From assembly GCF_003287285.1 (NCBI RefSeq), contig NZ_QMIG01000015.1, positions 1 to 64,000 of the forward strand: a stretch of DNA of 64,000 bases. The letters are read 5' to 3'. The position numbers were made by a program, and so were the translations under genes. Positions 25,679 to 35,020 of this stretch are shown here, piece after piece. Source of the DNA: Phytoactinopolyspora halophila (GTDB lineage: Bacteria > Actinomycetota > Actinomycetes > Jiangellales > Jiangellaceae). The notes beneath the pieces are model-generated. The model had not been told where the DNA came from and ran no database searches. It saw only the letters and a program-made list of their open reading frames with translations. Within the stretch, counting starts at the first letter, position 1. Each line of letters opens with the position of its first letter.

Positions 25679-27310
25679 TCAGCCGGGGAACGGCTCCCCG
25701 TCTTGCTCGCACACCGAGCCAGCGGGCGGGAGGGTCCCGGAAATCAGGTAGTCGTCCACCTTCGCTGCCACACATTCGCTCTCCCCGAGAGCGCCGTGGC
25801 CCCAGCCGTCCAGCGTCAACATGCGGGAGCCTTCCAGCAGCGTGTTGAGCACCCGTGCGCCGCTGATCGGCGACGCGGGGTCGTGCAGATGGGCGACCAG
25901 GAGCACGGGATTGGAGGTCTCCGCCTCGAACGGCCCGCGGTACGCGTCCTCCGACGAGCCTGGCCACTGCGAGCAGACCGAGGACCGCCAGCTCCACAAC
26001 CGGCCGAACCACGGGGCCTCCCGCTCGGCCCGGTCAGCCGCGTCGACCCATGCCCGCGGGCTGTCCGGGTTGCCGCTGTCGGCACAGATGATCCCCTGGG
26101 TCACCGGCATCAGGTCATCGCTCTCATCGCTGGTCGCCGGCTCCGGGTCGTCGGCGATGTGCCGCTGAAGACGTGTGAATGCCGCGCCGGCGTCAGCCTC
26201 CTCGCGTTCGCGTGGGCTGCCGAACATGGCGTCATGCGTCTCGTCGATGAACCGCATCAGCGGCAGGTAGGACGTGACAGCGCGCAACGAGCCGTCCACG
26301 GTGATCACCACGTCCTGGTACCGCAGCTGCGTGCCGTCGACGTCGACCGGCCCCTCCTCGAGGCGGTTCATGATGCGATGCCACTTCGCCGTGGACTCGC
26401 CGGCGATCGGGCAGCGCTTCTCGCCGACACGATCGCACTCGGCGAACGCGCTGGTCAGCGTCTCCCACGCGCCTCTCGCGCTCCCCCATCGCTCCGTGAC
26501 CGGCTTCTTCGCGTCGTCCTCATCGTGTCCCGTCGCGTACCCGATCGGGTCGATGACGCCGTCGACCACCACGGCGCGCACCCGGTCCGGGAACATCGCG
26601 GCATACGTCGCACCGAGGTAGCTGCCATAAGAGATGCCGTAGTACGTCAGCTGCTCGTCGCCGACGGCTTGCCGGATCAGATCCATGTCTCGCGCCGTGT
26701 CGGCGGTGGTCATGTGGTCGATGATCGGGTTGGCGTCGGTGCGGCAGCTGCGCTGGAGATAGCGGTCATAGCGCAGCCACGTCCGCTCTTGAGCCCGGGT
26801 GAGCGGGAACGCCCACGACGGCGCCTCGGCCGCGTCCCCTTGACCACGGCCGCGACACCGCAGCGGCGTACTGTCGCCGACGCCACGCGGATCGATACCC
26901 ACCACGTCGAACCGGCGACGGGTGTCTGACGGGAGGTTGTCCACGTACCACGGCACGGACTGGACGGCCGAGTCGCCGGGGCCTCCCGGATTCACGAACA
27001 GCGTGCCGAGGCGGGCGTCCGGGTCGCCCGCCGGATGCTTCGCGAGGGCGAGCTCGGCCGTCTCACCGCCCGGGTCGTCGTAGTCCAGCGGCACCTGCAC
27101 TGTCGCGCAGTGCAGGCCGTCCTCGCACGCCTCCCACTCGATGTCGGGAACGGGTGCGTCGACCTCGGCTGCTGCCTGGTCAGGTGCCTGGTCAGATGCC
27201 TGGACGGGCACACCGTGTGCCGGGGATGCGTTCGCCTCAGGTGGGCTGGCGGAAACGGCGCCGATCGCCGTCGCCGCCGCTACGCCCACGATTACCAGAT
27301 GTTTCGTCAT
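25679..27310 (-). CDS. Secreted S33-family alpha/beta-hydrolase peptidase
   Basis: This 543-aa protein has a signal peptide (about residues 1-28) and the fold of actinomycete tripeptidyl aminopeptidases (SlpD/SlpE, TAP). Marks are LFVNPGGPGDSA near 105, DVVGIDPRGVGDS near 135, the nucleophile Ser227 in GISYGSYLG, Asp in AHLHDPASP and His in DGWGHGALG with a C-terminal TAP-like domain. All catalytic residues are present. It should trim peptides outside the cell. ATG 27310 places the signal peptide correctly; a longer start adds only shadow sequence. Confidence 0.9.
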   Translation of the reverse strand: MTKHLVIVGVAAATAIGAVSASPPEANASPAHGVPVQASDQAPDQAAAEVDAPVPDIEWEACEDGLHCATVQVPLDYDDPGGETAELALAKHPAGDPDARLGTLFVNPGGPGDSAVQSVPWYVDNLPSDTRRRFDVVGIDPRGVGDSTPLRCRGRGQGDAAEAPSWAFPLTRAQERTWLRYDRYLQRSCRTDANPIIDHMTTADTARDMDLIRQAVGDEQLTYYGISYGSYLGATYAAMFPDRVRAVVVDGVIDPIGYATGHDEDDAKKPVTERWGSARGAWETLTSAFAECDRVGEKRCPIAGESTAKWHRIMNRLEEGPVDVDGTQLRYQDVVITVDGSLRAVTSYLPLMRFIDETHDAMFGSPREREEADAGAAFTRLQRHIADDPEPATSDESDDLMPVTQGIICADSGNPDSPRAWVDAADRAEREAPWFGRLWSWRSSVCSQWPGSSEDAYRGPFEAETSNPVLLVAHLHDPASPISGARVLNTLLEGSRMLTLDGWGHGALGESECVAAKVDDYLISGTLPPAGSVCEQDGEPFPG

Positions 27311-27435
27311 GCCCGAGAGCCTGCCTGCCAGGAACGCAGGTGTCGGTAGCTCTGGTTGCCGACCTGGGGTGAACGTAGGTACACCCTCAATTCGGGAGGT
27401 CGCGCCATCGTGGCGCAGTCCATCCCTTCCGTAGC

Positions 27436-28710
27436 ATGACTTACATGACAATCACGGCAACGGACAGTGATGGGGTGCGTAGCGCACCTGGAACGGCGTT
27501 GCGCGCACTCTGGTCGGCACGGACGTGGCGCGCCACGACCCACCTGGTCACCGGGCTCCTCATCGGTCTCGCGAGCTTCGTCGGGGTCTTCCTGCTCGTG
27601 GCCGCGACGTTCACCCTAGCCCCGACCCTCGTCGGTGCCGTGCTCTCCATGGCGTTGCTCTTGGTCGTTAACCGTGCTCTGACCGCGTTGCAACGGTCCC
27701 GGTTCGCCGCGTTCCTGAACCTGCAGATCCAGCGACCGGCCGCACCAGTAACCGGCGAGCCGTTCGTGCGCCGGACACTGCGCGGCCTCGGAGCGGGCAG
27801 CACCTGGCGACAGCTTGGATACCACGTGCTCGCGGGAGTGTTCGGCGTTCTCGCCGGAGCGATCGCGATCGCCGTGTGGTCGGCCGGATTGACGTTCCCG
27901 CTCGCGTTCCTCTACACGCAGGCATGGGGCGGAATCAGCCTGGCCGCAGGCGCCGCTTCGACTGTCACCGGGCTCGTGCTGCTGTTCGCCGCACCGTGGA
28001 TCGTCCGCACCCTCGCCATGGCGGACGCGGCGATCGCGCAGGCACTGTTGAGCGCCGAATCCACCGAGGAACTGACGCATCGGGTGGTGACCTTGGCCGC
28101 GAGCCGCGAAGGCGTGGTCGATGCGGCCGACACCGAACGCCGCCGGATCGAGCGGGACCTGCACGACGGCGCCCAGCAACGGCTGACCTCGCTGGCCATG
28201 AACCTGGGTATCGCCCGAGCGAGCCTCGCCGACGCACCAGAGCCCGCGCGGGACGTCATCGCCCAGGCGCACGACGAAGCGAAACACGCCCTCGTCGAGC
28301 TCCGGGACGTGGTCCGCGGCATGCACCCCGCCGTGTTAGACGACCGCGGGCTCGACGCCGCGCTCTCGGGGCTCGCCGCGCGCTCGCCAGTGCCGGTGCG
28401 ACTCGACGTGCAGATGCCCGAGCGAGCGGCACGTGAGGTCGAAGCGGTCGCGTACTTCGTGGTGTCCGAAGCGCTCACCAACGCCACCACCCACGCACAT
28501 GCATCGAGCATCGATGTGCGTGTCAAGTTCGAACGGGACCGGCTGCAGGTCACCGTGACGGACGACGGGAATGGCGGCGCCGATCCCGCCCGTGGCACCG
28601 GGTTGGACGGGCTGCGCAAGCGAGTCAGTTCCGTCGACGGGACGCTGCACATCTCCAGCCCTCCCGGCGGACCCACCACCCTCACCGCGGAGATGCCATG
28701 CGCGTTGTGA
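27436..28710 (+). CDS. NarL-type sensor histidine kinase
   Basis: This 424-aa protein has four hydrophobic segments in the first 195 residues (sensor domain), a HisKA_3 box ERRRIERDLHDGAQQRL with His243, and an HATPase domain with SEALTNATTHAH, DDGNGGADPARGTGLDGLRK. It overlaps the response-regulator gene by 13 bases. ATG 27436 and ATG 27445 are both possible starts. The signal is unknown, but the membrane-embedded sensor and the DUF4097 gene downstream suggest envelope stress. Confidence 0.92.
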   Translation: MTYMTITATDSDGVRSAPGTALRALWSARTWRATTHLVTGLLIGLASFVGVFLLVAATFTLAPTLVGAVLSMALLLVVNRALTALQRSRFAAFLNLQIQRPAAPVTGEPFVRRTLRGLGAGSTWRQLGYHVLAGVFGVLAGAIAIAVWSAGLTFPLAFLYTQAWGGISLAAGAASTVTGLVLLFAAPWIVRTLAMADAAIAQALLSAESTEELTHRVVTLAASREGVVDAADTERRRIERDLHDGAQQRLTSLAMNLGIARASLADAPEPARDVIAQAHDEAKHALVELRDVVRGMHPAVLDDRGLDAALSGLAARSPVPVRLDVQMPERAAREVEAVAYFVVSEALTNATTHAHASSIDVRVKFERDRLQVTVTDDGNGGADPARGTGLDGLRKRVSSVDGTLHISSPPGGPTTLTAEMPCAL

Positions 28711-29339
28711 TCGCCGAAGACTCCGTGCTGCTCCGCGAGGGCCTGGCACGGCTACTCCAGACCGCTGACATCGAAGTTGTCGACACCGTCAGCGACGCGG
28801 ACGCGCTGCTACGCGCCGCCGACGAGCACCGGCCAGATCTCGCCGTCGTCGACGTCCGCATGCCTCCCGACTACACCGACGAGGGAGTACGCGCCGCGCT
28901 GGTCCTGCGCCGCCAGTGGCCGGACATGGCGGTCCTGCTGCTCTCGCAGTACGTCGAAGAGCGCTACGCCGTCGACCTGCTGACCGGCGAGACCAGCGGT
29001 GTGGGCTATCTCCTCAAGGACCGCGTCGCCGACGTCACCGAATTCCTCGACGCCCTGCACCGGGTCATGGACGGTGGCACCGCGCTGGACCCGGAGGTCG
29101 TGTCCCAACTCCTCGTCCGCCGTCAGGGTGACCCGCTCGATCGGCTCACCCCACGCGAGCGGGACGTGCTGGGCCTGATGGCCGAAGGGCGCTCCAACAC
29201 CAACATCGCCCAGGCGCTCGTGCTCAGCGACAGCGCCGTCGCCAAGCACATCAACAACATCTTCACCAAGCTCGACATCCCCCCGACGGACAGCAGCAAC
29301 CGCAGGGTGCTGGCCGTCCTGCAATTCCTGCACAGCTGA
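28698..29339 (+). CDS. NarL/LuxR-type response regulator
   Basis: This 213-aa protein has a receiver domain with Asp52 in AVVDVRMPPDYTD, acidic pocket EDS at 7-9 and the late LLKDR lysine, and a LuxR helix-turn-helix at the C terminus (LTPRERDVLGLMAEGRSNTN, SDSAVAKHINNIFTKL). It is the partner of the overlapping histidine kinase and likely controls its own operon. Confidence 0.94.
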   Translation: MRVVIAEDSVLLREGLARLLQTADIEVVDTVSDADALLRAADEHRPDLAVVDVRMPPDYTDEGVRAALVLRRQWPDMAVLLLSQYVEERYAVDLLTGETSGVGYLLKDRVADVTEFLDALHRVMDGGTALDPEVVSQLLVRRQGDPLDRLTPRERDVLGLMAEGRSNTNIAQALVLSDSAVAKHINNIFTKLDIPPTDSSNRRVLAVLQFLHS

Positions 29340-29350
29340 AAGGCGAAGAC

Positions 29351-30190
29351 ATGACCGAGTTCGAGACGAGTACCGCATCCACCACGAAGACCACCCGCCG
29401 CCAGCGTGTGACCTGGCTGGCCGTCGGCGCACCACTCACCGTCGTCGCGCTCGTGGTCGGCTCGCTGGGAGTGGTCTCAGCCTGGTCCACCCTGGACGGT
29501 GCCTTCACCGAGACCGACAGCTCGACGGCGAGCTACTCTCGGGCCATCTCACGCCTCGACCTGGATCTCGCTCTCGGAGAGGCCCACATCACGGGAGGCG
29601 GGACCGAGGGCGTCGAGATTCGCCGCGAGCTCACCTGGGCCGGCACCGAGCCCACGATCGACGAGACGTGGGATGGTGACACGCTTCGCGTCGATACCGA
29701 ATGCCCGAACTCGTTCCCTGACTGGTTCAACCCGGAGTGCTCCATCGACTACACGGCACAGGTGCCACGCACTGCCGGAGCCGACGTTCGCACGGCAACG
29801 GGACGCATCGACGTACGCGACCTGGACGGCGAGGTGGCGTTGGTGTCCACGACCGGCACGATGATGGTCGACAATCTCGGTGGTCCGCTGTCGGCGCGCG
29901 CCACCACTGGCGATCTCACCGGTTCGGATCTGGCATCGCCGGAGGTCGACACGAGCATCAAGTCGGGTGTAACGGATCTGCATTTCACCGAGGCACCGGA
30001 TCGCATCACGGCTGAGGCGACGACCGGCCAGATCATCATCGAGGTCCCTCGCGACGATGGCCCGTACCGTGTCGACGTGCAGACCACCACCGGCGAGCAG
30101 CGCGTCGACGTCGCGACTGATCCTGACGCGGACCGCGTGATCGGCGTGCAGACCACCACCGGTGACGTACACGTCCGGTACGCCGCGTAG
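29351..30190 (+). CDS. DUF4097-type beta-helix membrane protein
   Basis: The 279-aa product has one N-terminal transmembrane segment (about residues 22-45) and an extracellular region made of repeated short strands (VALVSTTGTMMVDNLGGPLS, ARATTGDLTGSDLA, TTTGEQRVDVA, QTTTGDVHVRYA). This is the DUF4097 repeat fold, known from LiaF/LiaG-like proteins at two-component loci. It starts 11 bases after the response regulator and is probably its output or a modulator. Confidence 0.85.
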   Translation: MTEFETSTASTTKTTRRQRVTWLAVGAPLTVVALVVGSLGVVSAWSTLDGAFTETDSSTASYSRAISRLDLDLALGEAHITGGGTEGVEIRRELTWAGTEPTIDETWDGDTLRVDTECPNSFPDWFNPECSIDYTAQVPRTAGADVRTATGRIDVRDLDGEVALVSTTGTMMVDNLGGPLSARATTGDLTGSDLASPEVDTSIKSGVTDLHFTEAPDRITAEATTGQIIIEVPRDDGPYRVDVQTTTGEQRVDVATDPDADRVIGVQTTTGDVHVRYAA

Positions 30191-30259
30191 ATGTACTCGG
30201 CCGTTGTCCGCAGTGGTCACCCCACTTGGACGCTATACAGCGGGAAGCTGTCGTCGTCT

Positions 30260-31582
30260 TCACGAAGTCTTCTCTGCCTCGGAGCTGAGCGACAGGAGAA
30301 ACCGCCATGCCGGCACCACGTTGACAACGCCGTTTGTGACAGCAAGCTGATCGTTTTCGTTGCGTGTGACGATCGTGCCTTCAGCGAGGCCGAGCTCGGT
30401 CATGGCTTCGGAGATAGCTGCCACTTCACGGCTGCGTGTTCCTTGATCAACCATTGACTCGCAGACCTGGATCAGCATCCGTTTCCGCTCTGGAACCTGA
30501 GCCACGAAGTCGACTTCCTTCCCGTTCCCGGTGCGGTAATAGAAGATCTCGGCCGTTATGCGACGCAAGGCGGAGAAGATCAGATTCTCGAGCAGGTGTC
30601 CAGTGTTGACCAGGATTCCCGAACCGGCAGATGCGGCCAGCGCGTGATCAACGCAGTAAATTTTCTTGGGGTTCACATTGGAACGGGACAGCGAGGCGTC
30701 GAACAGGCGTACCTGGTAGATGAAGAAGGCATCTTCGAGCCACGCGAGGTATTCAGTGATCCTGTTACGCGAGATCTTGTGCCCCAAGGATTTCAGATAT
30801 CCCGTGAGACTGTTCGCGGTCTGCAGGGAGGCCACGTTGTCGATCAAGCGATGGGTCAGATCGGCGACAGCCTGCGGGTGACTGATATCGTGTCGCTCCA
30901 CGAGGTCACGGAACAGGACCGTATTCAGGTACTCCTGATGAATCATCGTGCGCAGACGACGATCGAGACCAGCGACCTCGGGGAATCCACCCGCCTCCCA
31001 GAAGTGCTCGAAGGCCTTCTGCACTGCCAGGCGTTTCCTTGTCGAGAGCGGCTCGGAGTGATCGACATCGTGAAATTCCATGAACTCTTCGAACGAGAAC
31101 GGGAAGATCTCCCAAGACAACGCCCGACCACGCATCTGTGTCGCAACCTCTCTCGACAGCATCTGCGCCGACGAGCCAGTGATATAGACCTCGCTCTGCT
31201 CGGTGCGCATCAAGCGATCGACGAAGGGTTCCCAGTGTGGTAGCACCTGGACCTCGTCAAAGAAACAATAGATGGTCTCGGTGTTCTTCTTCTCCGGATA
31301 CAGCGAGAAGTAGGCTTCGGTGATCACGCCAAGATCGCTGTGGCGCAACGCGTGCAGGCGATCATCGAAGAAGTTGAGGTGGAGAATGTTCTCGCGCGGA
31401 ACGCCATCGTCAAGCAAGCGACTCATCAACTGCAACATGAAAGTCGACTTCCCGCTGCGCCGCACCCCAATGCAGACCGTCGCCTTGCCCGGCACGGTTC
31501 GAACATCGAGATGTCGAGGTATACCAGTGTCTAGAGGCATCTCCTGTGCATCGAGGATGAGCTCACGAAGCACGTCGAGCAT
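30260..31582 (-). CDS. AAA+ ATPase with DUF4143 domain
   Basis: This 440-aa protein has an AAA_14 ATPase domain (Walker A GVRRSGKST near residue 42, Walker B YCFFDEVQ, sensor ITGSSAQML) and a C-terminal DUF4143 domain that ends in a nuclease-like FYYRTGNGKEVDFV motif. Such proteins are scattered in mobile regions; their role is not settled. Codon use is visibly less GC-rich than neighbours, suggesting transfer. ATG 31582 is preferred over TTG 31621. Confidence 0.87.
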   Translation of the reverse strand: MLDVLRELILDAQEMPLDTGIPRHLDVRTVPGKATVCIGVRRSGKSTFMLQLMSRLLDDGVPRENILHLNFFDDRLHALRHSDLGVITEAYFSLYPEKKNTETIYCFFDEVQVLPHWEPFVDRLMRTEQSEVYITGSSAQMLSREVATQMRGRALSWEIFPFSFEEFMEFHDVDHSEPLSTRKRLAVQKAFEHFWEAGGFPEVAGLDRRLRTMIHQEYLNTVLFRDLVERHDISHPQAVADLTHRLIDNVASLQTANSLTGYLKSLGHKISRNRITEYLAWLEDAFFIYQVRLFDASLSRSNVNPKKIYCVDHALAASAGSGILVNTGHLLENLIFSALRRITAEIFYYRTGNGKEVDFVAQVPERKRMLIQVCESMVDQGTRSREVAAISEAMTELGLAEGTIVTRNENDQLAVTNGVVNVVPAWRFLLSLSSEAEKTS

Positions 31583-31687
31583 CAGGCACCCTGCTCTCGA
31601 TCCGACAACAACGGAAAGCAATCTGGTCCCTAGAATAACAACGTCTCGAGCAAAGTGGTCCGATTGACGACAACCCCGCCGGTCGCC

Positions 31688-32698
31688 TCAGACGACCACG
31701 CGCCGTCCTTCGGCGGCTGAACGGCGAACGGCGTCGGTGAACTCCATGTAGCGGACAGCCGTGGCGACGTCATTGAGCCGCACCTCATTGGCACCGCGGA
31801 TCGCGCCGATGAACTCCGCCTCGACCTGCCAGTCGCCATGCTCGTCCGGCCGTGGTGACACCTTCTCCTCGTGCCCCTCACTGCGCAGCAAGATCTGCTG
31901 GCCGGTGATGTCGACGATCAGCGTGCCCTCGGAACCGAATAGATACACCTCGTTGTTTCCCGCGAACCGGGCGTGTGGTGTCAGCTCGAGGTTCAGCCTT
32001 GCCCGGCCAGGCAGCTCGGCCAGGACAGAGATCAGGTCCGGAATGTCTGCCGGGCCGTACTCGCCGTGCGGGTCGATGATCTCCTCGGCCGCTTGGACCC
32101 ATTGAGCGTGGCCAACCCATCGAGCTAGCTGCTCGTAGGCGATGCCGAGTTGCAGCGCGTTATTCCCACTATACCGACGATCACGTCTCCATCCGGGGCC
32201 ACCATGGACGGCGCCATCGCCACCGTTCCAGAAGCTGCGGACAAGATGCAGGTCACCGATCGTGCCGTCGGCGAGCAGGCGGCGAACACACGCATCGGCC
32301 CAGAACGTGAACGGTGCGGGCACCACCATCGTCACCAAGCCCGGATGCCGCTGCGCCGCGGCTTGGATCGCACGTGCCTCTGCGGCATCCATCGCCAAGC
32401 GGGCTTGGATGAGGACGTGCTTACCCGCCTCCAGCGCCGCGGTCGCCACCGGCGCATGCAAGTAGGGCCAGGTTCCGACGACAACCGCCTCCACACCCGG
32501 ATCGGCGACAACGTCGCTCCAATGCGCGTGCACGCGCGCGAAACCCAGCTCGGAGGCAGCGCGTTCACCCGATTCGCGGTTGCGGTTCGCCACCGACTCG
32601 AGCCGGACACCGTCCAGAGCCCGAAAACCCGGAACGTGGCGATCCCGCACGATCTTTCCCGCGCCTACCACGCCGATCCGGACGATGTCATCTGCCAT
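31688..32698 (-). CDS. Gfo/Idh/MocA-family oxidoreductase, variant active site
   Basis: This 336-aa protein has an N-terminal Rossmann domain (IGVVGAGKIVRDRHVPGF, VANRNRE) and the alpha/beta C-terminal domain of the family. The usual EKP motif, whose Lys is catalytic, reads QAR here (residues 98-100 in HVLIQARLAMD), so it may not be a standard sugar dehydrogenase. Its closest context genes give no pathway. Start ATG 32698; the 235 bp upstream hold an A/T-rich probable promoter. Confidence 0.85.
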   Translation of the reverse strand: MADDIVRIGVVGAGKIVRDRHVPGFRALDGVRLESVANRNRESGERAASELGFARVHAHWSDVVADPGVEAVVVGTWPYLHAPVATAALEAGKHVLIQARLAMDAAEARAIQAAAQRHPGLVTMVVPAPFTFWADACVRRLLADGTIGDLHLVRSFWNGGDGAVHGGPGWRRDRRYSGNNALQLGIAYEQLARWVGHAQWVQAAEEIIDPHGEYGPADIPDLISVLAELPGRARLNLELTPHARFAGNNEVYLFGSEGTLIVDITGQQILLRSEGHEEKVSPRPDEHGDWQVEAEFIGAIRGANEVRLNDVATAVRYMEFTDAVRRSAAEGRRVVV

Positions 32699-32933
32699 CC
32701 GAGGCTCTCCCTCTCCGATCTAGCCCGCTATCAGCTGCGCGCAGATAGATACACCAAGGCCACCGCCATGTCGCGGCTTGTGAGCGTTCGGGAGCGTGAG
32801 CACCTACAGACGAGAACCACACCGGTGCCGCAGCGACATGTGGTGCAGTGAAGTCTATTAAGGTCAACCATAAAAGGCAATAGTTACGTGCACTAATTGA
32901 CGCCAAATCCCGCTGCGCCGCCCGTGCCGGTCG

Positions 32934-33242
32934 CTACGCCGCAGCCAGAACGGGACCGTCAAAGCGCCGGTTGGCCGCCTGCTCGCCGTCGTGAATGAAC
33001 GAGGTCACGTATTGACGGACTTCAGCGCCGAACTGGGCGATCTCGTCGGAGTCGAAACCAGCGATCATGGCTAATGCCTCGATGTCCGGCACTTCCGCGT
33101 TCACCAGCGATTCCGTCATGTGATCGAGGTCGAGTCCACACGCCTCGGTCAGCGTCGCGATAGTCTCGCCTCGCTCCAGCGCGGCTTCCAGAGCGCTAGG
33201 TGTGACACCCAGGATCTCCGCCGCAGTCGAAATCGCGTACAT
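32934..33242 (-). CDS. Small helical protein of unknown function
   Basis: The 102-aa product begins MYAISTAAEILGVTPSALEA, a helix-turn-helix-like segment, followed by repeated short acidic helices. It has no membrane segment. AGGAG seven bases before ATG 33242 fixes the start. It resembles small regulatory or anti-sigma-like proteins only in general shape; no family is recognised. Confidence 0.65.
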   Translation of the reverse strand: MYAISTAAEILGVTPSALEAALERGETIATLTEACGLDLDHMTESLVNAEVPDIEALAMIAGFDSDEIAQFGAEVRQYVTSFIHDGEQAANRRFDGPVLAAA

Positions 33243-33428
33243 CCTCTCGCTCCTCTCGCGAGGACTACCTCGTTCGCTCCCCCATTCTTTGGTCGTCAAC
33301 CTGAGAGAATCCGTAAAAAGTCCTGAAGGTCCCGTGTGACTTCGACCTCGTTTAAAGCTCTCCTGCGCACGTTCTTGACGCCAATCGCGCGCCGAGCGGC
33401 AGCAGCATTGAGATGACGTCGACCGTCG

Positions 33429-33893
33429 TCAGTCCTCGGCGGCCGGGGTCGTTGGTGCCAGCGCGGCGACGCAGGCTGCGAGATGATCGCGTAACCGGCG
33501 CTGATCTGCCGGAGACAGCGGCGCGAGCATCTGCTGCTCGACGGCGCGCACGGCGGTGCTGGCCGCGCGCAGCTGGTCACGCCCGGCGGGAGTGAGCTGG
33601 GTGGGAAGCGCTCGGCCGTGAGGTGCCTGCTCGGGTCGGGTCAGCAGGCCGCGGTCTTGCAGGCCGCGCAGTACGAGATTCATGGACTGGCGGGTGACGA
33701 ACGCTCCCCGGGCGAGCTCGGCGTTGGACAACCCTGGACGCTGGCCGAGCAGCTCCAAACAGGCGTACTGCGGCACGGTGAGCCCGAGAGGGCGTAGTGC
33801 GGCTTCCATCGCCGTGCGTAGTGCGGCATGTGCCTGCTTGAGGACGTAGCCCGGCGACTCCTCCAGCGGTCCGACAGTCTCCTCTTGACTCAT
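33429..33893 (-). CDS. MarR-family regulator
   Basis: This 154-aa protein has the MarR winged helix: LGLTVPQYACLELLGQRPGL, SNAELARGAFVTRQSMNLVL, and a DRGLLTRPEQAPHGRALPTQ wing. It is divergent from a VOC gene. ATG 33893 was chosen because the operator overlaps it and upstream codons make no sense as protein. Confidence 0.9.
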   Translation of the reverse strand: MSQEETVGPLEESPGYVLKQAHAALRTAMEAALRPLGLTVPQYACLELLGQRPGLSNAELARGAFVTRQSMNLVLRGLQDRGLLTRPEQAPHGRALPTQLTPAGRDQLRAASTAVRAVEQQMLAPLSPADQRRLRDHLAACVAALAPTTPAAED

Positions 33894-33935
33894 GTCAATA
33901 TTCTGACATACATTGCGAGTGTCAATACATTGACA
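33893..33935. promoter_or_regulatory. Two MarR operators
   Basis: TGTCAATATTCTGACA (33893-33908) and TGTCAATACATTGACA (33920-33935) are near-identical 16-bp dyads with arms TGTCA/TGACA, 27 bases apart centre to centre. The first covers the marR start codon. They should allow the regulator to control itself and the divergent VOC gene. Confidence 0.85.
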
Positions 33936-33996
33936 TGCGGTCCGGATCGACATACGGCGGGCGTCGATACACCCATTCGCTGAAAAGAGGACCATC

Positions 33997-34422
33997 ATGA
34001 GCGGAGAGATCGTCTACTTCGAACTTCCCGGCAACGACGTCGAGGCGACCCAGCGTTTCTGGGGATCGCTGTTTGGCTGGGCGTTCAACGAAGGCAACTT
34101 TGCCGGTTACTCGATGATCGACGGGCCCAGCCCTATGGGCGGCACGCCGCACGGAGACCCTTCGCACCACCCAAGGATCTTCTTCCGCGTCGACGACATC
34201 TCGGCCGCTACCACCCGGGTGCGCGAACTCGGCGGCACGGCAGAGGAATCCGTCAACGGGCGGACGTCGCCTCAGTGCGCGTCCTGCGCACACACCTCGT
34301 CCCACCGCTACCCGGAGCGCCCCGGCACGACCTCGCCATGCTCATCCGGACTGCCGCGATCAAGGATCTCGACCACACGCGACACAGCGATGAGGTCGAA
34401 GCCCTCGGCGGCACGGAGGTGA
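33997..34422 (+). pseudogene. VOC-family gene with lost C-terminal half
   Basis: The first about 88 residues are a good VOC domain (GEIVYFELPGNDVEATQRFW, SLFGWAF, RIFFRVDDI, VRELGG). After GGTAEESVNG the frame becomes Ser/Arg/Pro-rich and no longer looks like protein, while another frame from about 34262 carries a different conserved-looking gene. The simplest explanation is a deletion that joined two genes. It is under the MarR operators and probably non-functional. Confidence 0.75.
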
Positions 34423-34766
34423 TTGCCGGATCCAACGCGGCCCGTATCGGGCACACCGAGGCCGATGAGGCTGCAACCTTCCTGCTCAACCACTTCACCG
34501 TGGCCGGCGCCGCCGATCCGGTCAAGGTCTGGCGCGGCCTCACCGACTGGTACACATCGAAGATCGGGATCGACAACTCCACAGCCTTGCTCGCTGTCGA
34601 CAGCCGATCTCCTTTTGCTCTGGTGAACTACGTGCGCCTGCCGTCCAACCCGCCGGCCTTTCTGCTCAACCAGCTCCTACGACCGAGTTTTCATCGGATC
34701 GTCAGGAGCGCCTTGAAGAATCACCAGATGCGTGCCCTGCCGGGCTTTTACCACATGATCCGCTAG
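34338..34766 (+). CDS. Hypothetical protein, probably 5'-truncated
   Basis: From ATG 34338 the frame encodes 142 residues (MLIRTAAIKDLDHTRHSDEV, FLLNHFTVAGAADPVKVW, ALPGFYHMIR). Sensible coding in this frame begins earlier, near 34262 (ASVRVLRTHLVPPLP), without a start codon before GTG 34275, so the real 5' end was probably lost in the deletion that cut the VOC gene. No family is recognised. Confidence 0.5.
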   Translation: MLIRTAAIKDLDHTRHSDEVEALGGTEVIAGSNAARIGHTEADEAATFLLNHFTVAGAADPVKVWRGLTDWYTSKIGIDNSTALLAVDSRSPFALVNYVRLPSNPPAFLLNQLLRPSFHRIVRSALKNHQMRALPGFYHMIR

Positions 34767-34913
34767 ATGATTCCCTGAACGTTTCTCGGGTCAGGGGAAC
34801 GCGAATGGTCTCGTGATCAGCATCGATACTCGCCTCAGTCACGTACGACCCGGCCCGTCCCGCGCGACCCGTCAAGCGACTCCGGCCGCCAGCGAACGGC
34901 CCCGGCCGCCGGC

Positions 34914-34983
34914 TACTTCGATACCCAGACATGCGAAAACACCGCCAGAACGGCGAATAAACGCACGTCTCGGTATCGAAGTC
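34914..34983. repeat. 70-bp imperfect hairpin repeat, copy B
   Basis: Inverted ends ACTTCGATAC and GTATCGAAGT flank a loop with TGCGAAAA, CCGCCAGA and GCGAATA. It matches copy A at 56 of 70 positions. The end-stem pair at positions 10 and 61 is G-C in copy A and A-T in copy B, a compensatory change. Confidence 0.85.
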
Positions 34984-35020
34984 GGCCCAGCCCGCACCCG
35001 AAACCGCACACTGCTGATCA

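Noticed and set aside
33296-33420. Minus-strand frame ending RDLQDFLRILSG
   Set aside because: The last 40 codons look slightly protein-like, but the frame overlaps the marR gene and has no start of its own. Possibly a tiny remnant; not strong enough to list.
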